Below are positions 31,064-33,172 of a DNA stretch of 33,172 bases, piece after piece. A program made the translations under genes and the position numbers. This DNA is from an uncultured Eubacteriales bacterium (GTDB lineage Bacteria; Bacillota; Clostridia; Lachnospirales; Lachnospiraceae), in contig CASDVE010000030.1 of assembly GCA_949284175.1 (NCBI GenBank), positions 1-33,172 on the forward strand, in the 5' to 3' direction. Position 1 is the stretch's first letter. Each line of letters begins with the position of its first letter. Under the pieces are notes generated by a model. It was not told where the DNA came from. It worked only from the letters and a program-made list of their open reading frames with translations, and made no database searches.

Positions 31064-31122
31064 TATATAAAAATAACTTATACATTTTTCAAGAATGTGT
31101 CAAAGTAGGTAGGGGGGTTGTG

Positions 31123-31653
31123 ATGTACGAAGGAAAAAATCCGAAAGCACTATTATCAATTAGTCTGATAACAGAAGCATTTATTAGGGAAATTCATAAG
31201 AAAAAATATGAAGAAATTAATGTAAAAGAGCTATGTAAAGTGGCTGATGTGTCAAGGCAGACGTTCTATAATATCTTTCGTACAAAAGAAGATGTATTAC
31301 GGAAGTGTATTGATAATATCTTTGATACGATCCTTAATCGGCGTTCAGACACAGTAGATGCGATAGAATCTATTCATATTTTTGTAAAGACATTTTATGA
31401 AAATCAAGATTTTATGGATTTGCTGATTCGGAATCATCTGGAAAAAATTTTGACAGAGGAATTTGTTTTTGCTATTTCAGGGTTATCAAAAAGTGTGGAA
31501 AATTCTCAGATAGAGCATTTGGACTATCAACTAGCATTTTATGCAGGAGGTTTGACGCAGATACTCATTCATTGGATGAAGGATGAAGAGCGGGTTTCCT
31601 CTGATGAGCTAATTGATATATTAGCTAACTCGATCCAATTGCCGTATTTTTAG
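31123..31653 (+). CDS. TetR/AcrR-family transcriptional regulator
   Basis: The 176 residues have an N-terminal helix-turn-helix (about 9-55) with NVKELCKVADVSRQTFYNIFRTKEDVL. An all-helical ligand-binding domain follows (FVKTFYENQDFMDLLIRNHL...). The start is the ATG at 31123 (GTG at 31120 is adjacent), behind GGGGGG. It is transcribed divergently from the CruF-like and esterase genes, with an operator-like palindrome in the shared promoter. By this classic arrangement it probably represses both. The ligand is unknown; a substrate of the esterase is a reasonable guess. Confidence 0.88.
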   Translation: MYEGKNPKALLSISLITEAFIREIHKKKYEEINVKELCKVADVSRQTFYNIFRTKEDVLRKCIDNIFDTILNRRSDTVDAIESIHIFVKTFYENQDFMDLLIRNHLEKILTEEFVFAISGLSKSVENSQIEHLDYQLAFYAGGLTQILIHWMKDEERVSSDELIDILANSIQLPYF

Positions 31654-31740
31654 TGATTAAACATTTAAGTAAAAGTTCAGTAGATCTCCATAAAACTATA
31701 AATGAAATGTAAATTGAAGCAAGTTGTTATTCAGAAGAAC

Positions 31741-31790
31741 TGCTATATTTTTATGGTTATTTATGGTATGATCTGTTAAATTGGAATTTA
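31741..31790 (+). promoter_or_regulatory. Promoter/leader segment, copy 1 of a duplicated 50-bp block
   Basis: It contains the extended -10 TG-G-TATGAT (31764-31772). About 43 of 50 bases match 32911-32960. It precedes the 54-residue membrane protein gene. Confidence 0.7.
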
Positions 31791-31806
31791 TATGGGAGGA
31801 TAAATT

Positions 31807-31971
31807 ATGGGTAAAACCATATGTTCCATTGTGATAATGACGATTGCAGCTTTCGTAGGGTTGTTTTTGGGAGCTTCCTTAGGGGATGCGGTTGGAGGAA
31901 TGATTCTATTGGCACTTATCGCAGGCATCGGTTGTATTGTGTATGCAATTGAGAGCTTGAATCAAAAATAA
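31807..31971 (+). CDS. Small two-helix membrane protein
   Basis: The 54-residue protein begins MGKTICSIVIMTIAAFVGLF and ends AIESLNQK. Its two hydrophobic helices (about 5-22 and 30-47) are rich in Gly and Ala and have small turns. GGGAGG (31793-31798) lies eight bases before the ATG, and an extended -10 promoter is further upstream, so expression is likely. No function is recognised. A longer reading frame on the other strand overlaps its end but has no ribosome site. Confidence 0.7.
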   Translation: MGKTICSIVIMTIAAFVGLFLGASLGDAVGGMILLALIAGIGCIVYAIESLNQK

Positions 31972-32234
31972 TAAACTGAAAGTTTTTTTGCATGGTTATG
32001 ACTTCGGCTTTGAAAAGTAAATTACAAGTTCTATAATGATAACGATGATGGACAACTACCATATTTTTGTAGAAGATAGATAAGAAGTATATAAATAGAA
32101 TTCCCCAAAAAGTACTGTCAGCAAAGGTTGTAATGTATGCTAACAATTTAAACATCATATGTGGTAGATAGAAGAATGGAAAAAATTCTTTTTAACAGAT
32201 GATATTAAATTCTATTGTTAAATTTTGGGGGGAT
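31972..32234. other. Intergenic stretch without a supported gene
   Basis: It is AT-rich with no tRNA, terminator or convincing start. A minus-strand reading frame covering 31916-32158 has a histidine/tyrosine-rich, non-family-like sequence, overlaps the small membrane gene, and is not supported. Confidence 0.5.
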
Positions 32235-32282
32235 ATGTTTGAATTAAGAAAACTTCTAATAGAAGAGCCTGTTGAAGAATGA
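32235..32282 (+). CDS. Possible 15-codon leader peptide
   Basis: ATG at 32235 follows GGGGGGAT and encodes MFELRKLLIEEPVEE. Its stop falls inside the stem of the terminator at 32262-32301. Translation to the stop would disrupt that hairpin, so it may act as a leader for the next small gene, or it may be a chance frame. No regulatory amino-acid run is present. Confidence 0.3.
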   Translation: MFELRKLLIEEPVEE

Positions 32283-32301
32283 CACTTCAATAGGTTCTTT
32301 A
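32262..32301 (+). terminator. Terminator-like hairpin before the DUF6440 gene
   Basis: AGAGCCT-GTTGAAG (32264-32277) pairs with CTTCAAT-AGGTTCT (32285-32298) with a G.U and one mismatch. A short T run follows. Confidence 0.65.
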
Positions 32302-32327
32302 GTGTATAGGGGGAAAAGAATATGCTG

Positions 32328-32356
32328 TTGATACAATAGAAGAAAAATGATAGAAT
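32328..32356 (+). promoter_or_regulatory. Promoter of the DUF6440-like gene
   Basis: TTGATA (32328-32333) and TAGAAT (32351-32356) are 17 nt apart, 35 nt before the ATG. Confidence 0.7.
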
Positions 32357-32391
32357 AGAGCAAGTTAAATTAAAATTTAGGAGGAGTACTT

Positions 32392-32553
32392 ATGGATCGT
32401 TTTAAGAAAGTCTATCAGCAAGGCACTATTGATGTAGTTGAAATTTGGGTTGATACAGAAACAGGTGTGAATTATGTGTTTCATAGAAACGGAAATGCAG
32501 CAGGTTTTACGCCATTACTTGACAAAGAGGGAAAACCAATAGTAACACCATAA
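32392..32553 (+). CDS. DUF6440-like small protein
   Basis: The 53-residue protein reads MDRFKKVYQQGTIDVVEIW, then DTETGVNYVFHRNG, and ends TPLLDKEGKPIVTP. I recognise the VEIWVDTETGVNYLF...TPLLD-x-x-GKP pattern of DUF6440, a small soluble family of unknown role common in Clostridia and Bacilli. AGGAGGAG (32379-32386) lies five bases before the ATG, with a good promoter upstream. No partner gene is evident. Confidence 0.78.
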   Translation: MDRFKKVYQQGTIDVVEIWVDTETGVNYVFHRNGNAAGFTPLLDKEGKPIVTP

Positions 32554-32560
32554 CTTCTCG

Positions 32561-32578
32561 TTTACTTTTAAAAGTAAA
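32561..32578. repeat. 18-bp perfect palindrome
   Basis: TTTACTTTTAAAAGTAAA lies eight bases after the DUF6440 stop. There is no T-tract after it, so it is either a weak terminator or a protein site. Confidence 0.5.
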
Positions 32579-32721
32579 ACAACTTCCTCTTCTATATGGA
32601 AGTATTAGGAAACAATTATTATATTTAATCATTAAGGAAATCACAATCAATGAAAAGGGAGAAGATATTCTATTAAGATTAAGCGAATAGATGAGTTGAT
32701 TTTATTCTTACAACAAAATGC

Positions 32722-32753
32722 GGAACACCTATTAGGGGTGTTCCATCTTTTCT
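32722..32753 (+). terminator. Intrinsic terminator
   Basis: GGAACACC (32722-32729) pairs with GGTGTTCC (32737-32744), followed by ATCTTTTCTT. Confidence 0.82.
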
Positions 32754-32910
32754 TATATTTCATTCTATGGGAATATGATTTATGGATATAGAACTCATTT
32801 TAGAAGAAGAGAGTGAACAAAAAATAATAGGGATAAAGGTAGTTTTTATTACCAAAATGTAAATGAGATTCACTTAAAAATATAATAATGAATAAAAATA
32901 AAACATTTAT

Positions 32911-32960
32911 TGCTATATTTTTTTGACTATTTATGATATAATTTGTTAAATTGGAATTTG
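32911..32960 (+). promoter_or_regulatory. Promoter/leader segment, copy 2 of the duplicated block
   Basis: The extended -10 TG-A-TATAAT lies at 32934-32942. About 43 of 50 bases are shared with 31741-31790, including TTGTTAAATTGGAATTT. It precedes the interrupted ACT-like gene. Confidence 0.7.
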
Positions 32961-32976
32961 AAAGGAAGATTTCTAT

Positions 32977-33024
32977 ATGGAAATAAAGAAAATAGACTAT
33001 AATTTTTCTGTATGTAAAGTAGAT
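32977..33024 (+). pseudogene. ACT-domain-like gene, interrupted by IS3-type element
   Basis: AAAGGAAG precedes an ATG that starts MEIKKIDYNFSVCKV. This resembles the first strand of small ACT-domain proteins (a pattern like IKKID-x-x-FSVCKV, from memory). The frame then runs into the IS3-type end at 33025 and stops at 33045, giving a 22-residue peptide. The remainder would lie beyond the element, outside the window. The identification rests on 15 residues only. Confidence 0.5.
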
Positions 33025-33172
33025 TGTCAACACTTTTTCAAATAACTTTTTTAAGGGTATTTTTTTCAAACTCTTTTGGTGTTAAATAATCAAGTGAAGA
33101 ATGAATTCTATGATGATTAAACCAGTTGACATAGTCAGCTAATTCTATTTGTAGTTGTTCTAGTGATGCAAA
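33025..33172 (-). mobile_element. IS3-family insertion sequence, one end
   Basis: The end is marked by TGTCAACACTTTTTC, beginning with the TG common to IS3 ends. It is followed by the last 44 codons of a minus-strand transposase. The other end and the target duplication are outside the window, so the boundary at 33025 is inferred. Confidence 0.7.
33038..33172 (-). CDS. IS3-family transposase OrfB, C-terminal end (partial)
   Basis: Minus-strand reading gives FASLEQLQIELADYVNWFN, then HHRIHSSLDYLTPKEFEK, and on to a TGA. This is the C-terminus of the DDE integrase domain of IS3-type transposases (pattern: YI-x-W-[YF]-N-x-x-RIH-x-x-L-x-Y-x-[ST]P-x-x-[FY]). The final DDE glutamate lies upstream of the visible part, so activity cannot be judged. 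The gene continues past the window edge. Confidence 0.88.
   Translation of the reverse strand, partial: FASLEQLQIELADYVNWFNHHRIHSSLDYLTPKEFEKNTLKKVI

Larger units (their letters stand above)
32554..32910. other. Intergenic stretch with a possible coding remnant and a terminator
   Basis: One plus-strand frame is open, without a start codon, to TAG at 32688-32690 and ends EITINEKGEDILLRLSE. It looks like the end of a lost gene, unidentified. A terminator follows at 32722. A 26-codon frame at 32782 has only a weak GGGA site and is not supported. Confidence 0.35.

Noticed and set aside
31916..32158. 80-codon minus-strand frame near the TetR region
   Set aside because: It overlaps the small membrane gene, has no ribosome site and no family-like pattern.
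32800..33069. 89-codon minus-strand frame before the IS3-type end
   Set aside because: It is mostly Phe/Ile/Tyr from AT-rich DNA, overlaps the promoter copy and the transposase tail in another frame, and has no start signals.

Overview
The window is low-GC, Gram-positive type chromosomal DNA. The conserved block plsX-acpP-rnc-smc-ftsY, a YugP-type metallopeptidase, gapN, a glycyl-radical activase remnant and several oxygen-defence genes together suggest an anaerobic or microaerotolerant Clostridia member, most likely Lachnospiraceae. That placement comes from gene content and sequence style only; no search was run.

Layout. 1-345 is the right end of an IS200/IS605-type element: a TnpB-like C-terminus, a structured 3' region and a terminal hairpin. 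A small membrane protein and a leftward tRNA-Leu(CAA) follow. 1138-9078 is a rightward housekeeping run for phospholipid/acyl-carrier synthesis, RNase III, SMC, FtsY and an ASKHA-fold protein that overlaps ftsY. 9215-12003 holds an MocR-type aminotransferase, a zinc metallopeptidase and an rlmH that lacks the family's usual C-terminal tail. Convergent to rlmH is an unusual regulator, an XRE helix-turn-helix fused to a whole desulfoferrodoxin module. 13155-16942 carries a GPH-family sugar transporter with two GntR-like operators, a decayed glycyl-radical activase, a free-standing trigger-factor C-domain and a cytosolic VWA protein. 17242-25443 has catalase, a run of small membrane/exported proteins, GNAT, NUDIX and phosphatase genes, a ferritin-like diiron protein and gapN. 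25763-28787 is a set of small accessory enzymes (VOC, truncated alpha/beta hydrolase, RibD-C, GNAT, cytidine deaminase). 29059-31653 is a divergent TetR / CruF-like / esterase locus with two overlapping promoters. The end carries tiny genes and an IS3-type element that cuts off what looks like an ACT-domain gene.

The most interesting signal is a family of about 100-nt intergenic repeats (about 2444, 14611, 18887, 21161, 25508, 28951, and a doubtful copy near 26143). They lie in one orientation, and all but the doubtful copy start just after the T-tract of an otherwise unrelated intrinsic terminator. Their helices are kept by paired base changes: GTCAT/ATGAC becomes GTCAA/TTGAC, and AGAGCAT/ATGCTCT becomes GAAATGC/GCATTTC. 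This points to selection or mobility acting on a folded RNA or single-stranded DNA.

Other notable points are the XRE-desulfoferrodoxin fusion, a candidate redox-sensing repressor with its own palindromic promoter site, and a clean internal-deletion pseudogene of a radical-SAM activase. There is also a duplicated promoter/leader in front of two different small genes, and a CruF-like protein in a genome context that shows no carotenoid genes.
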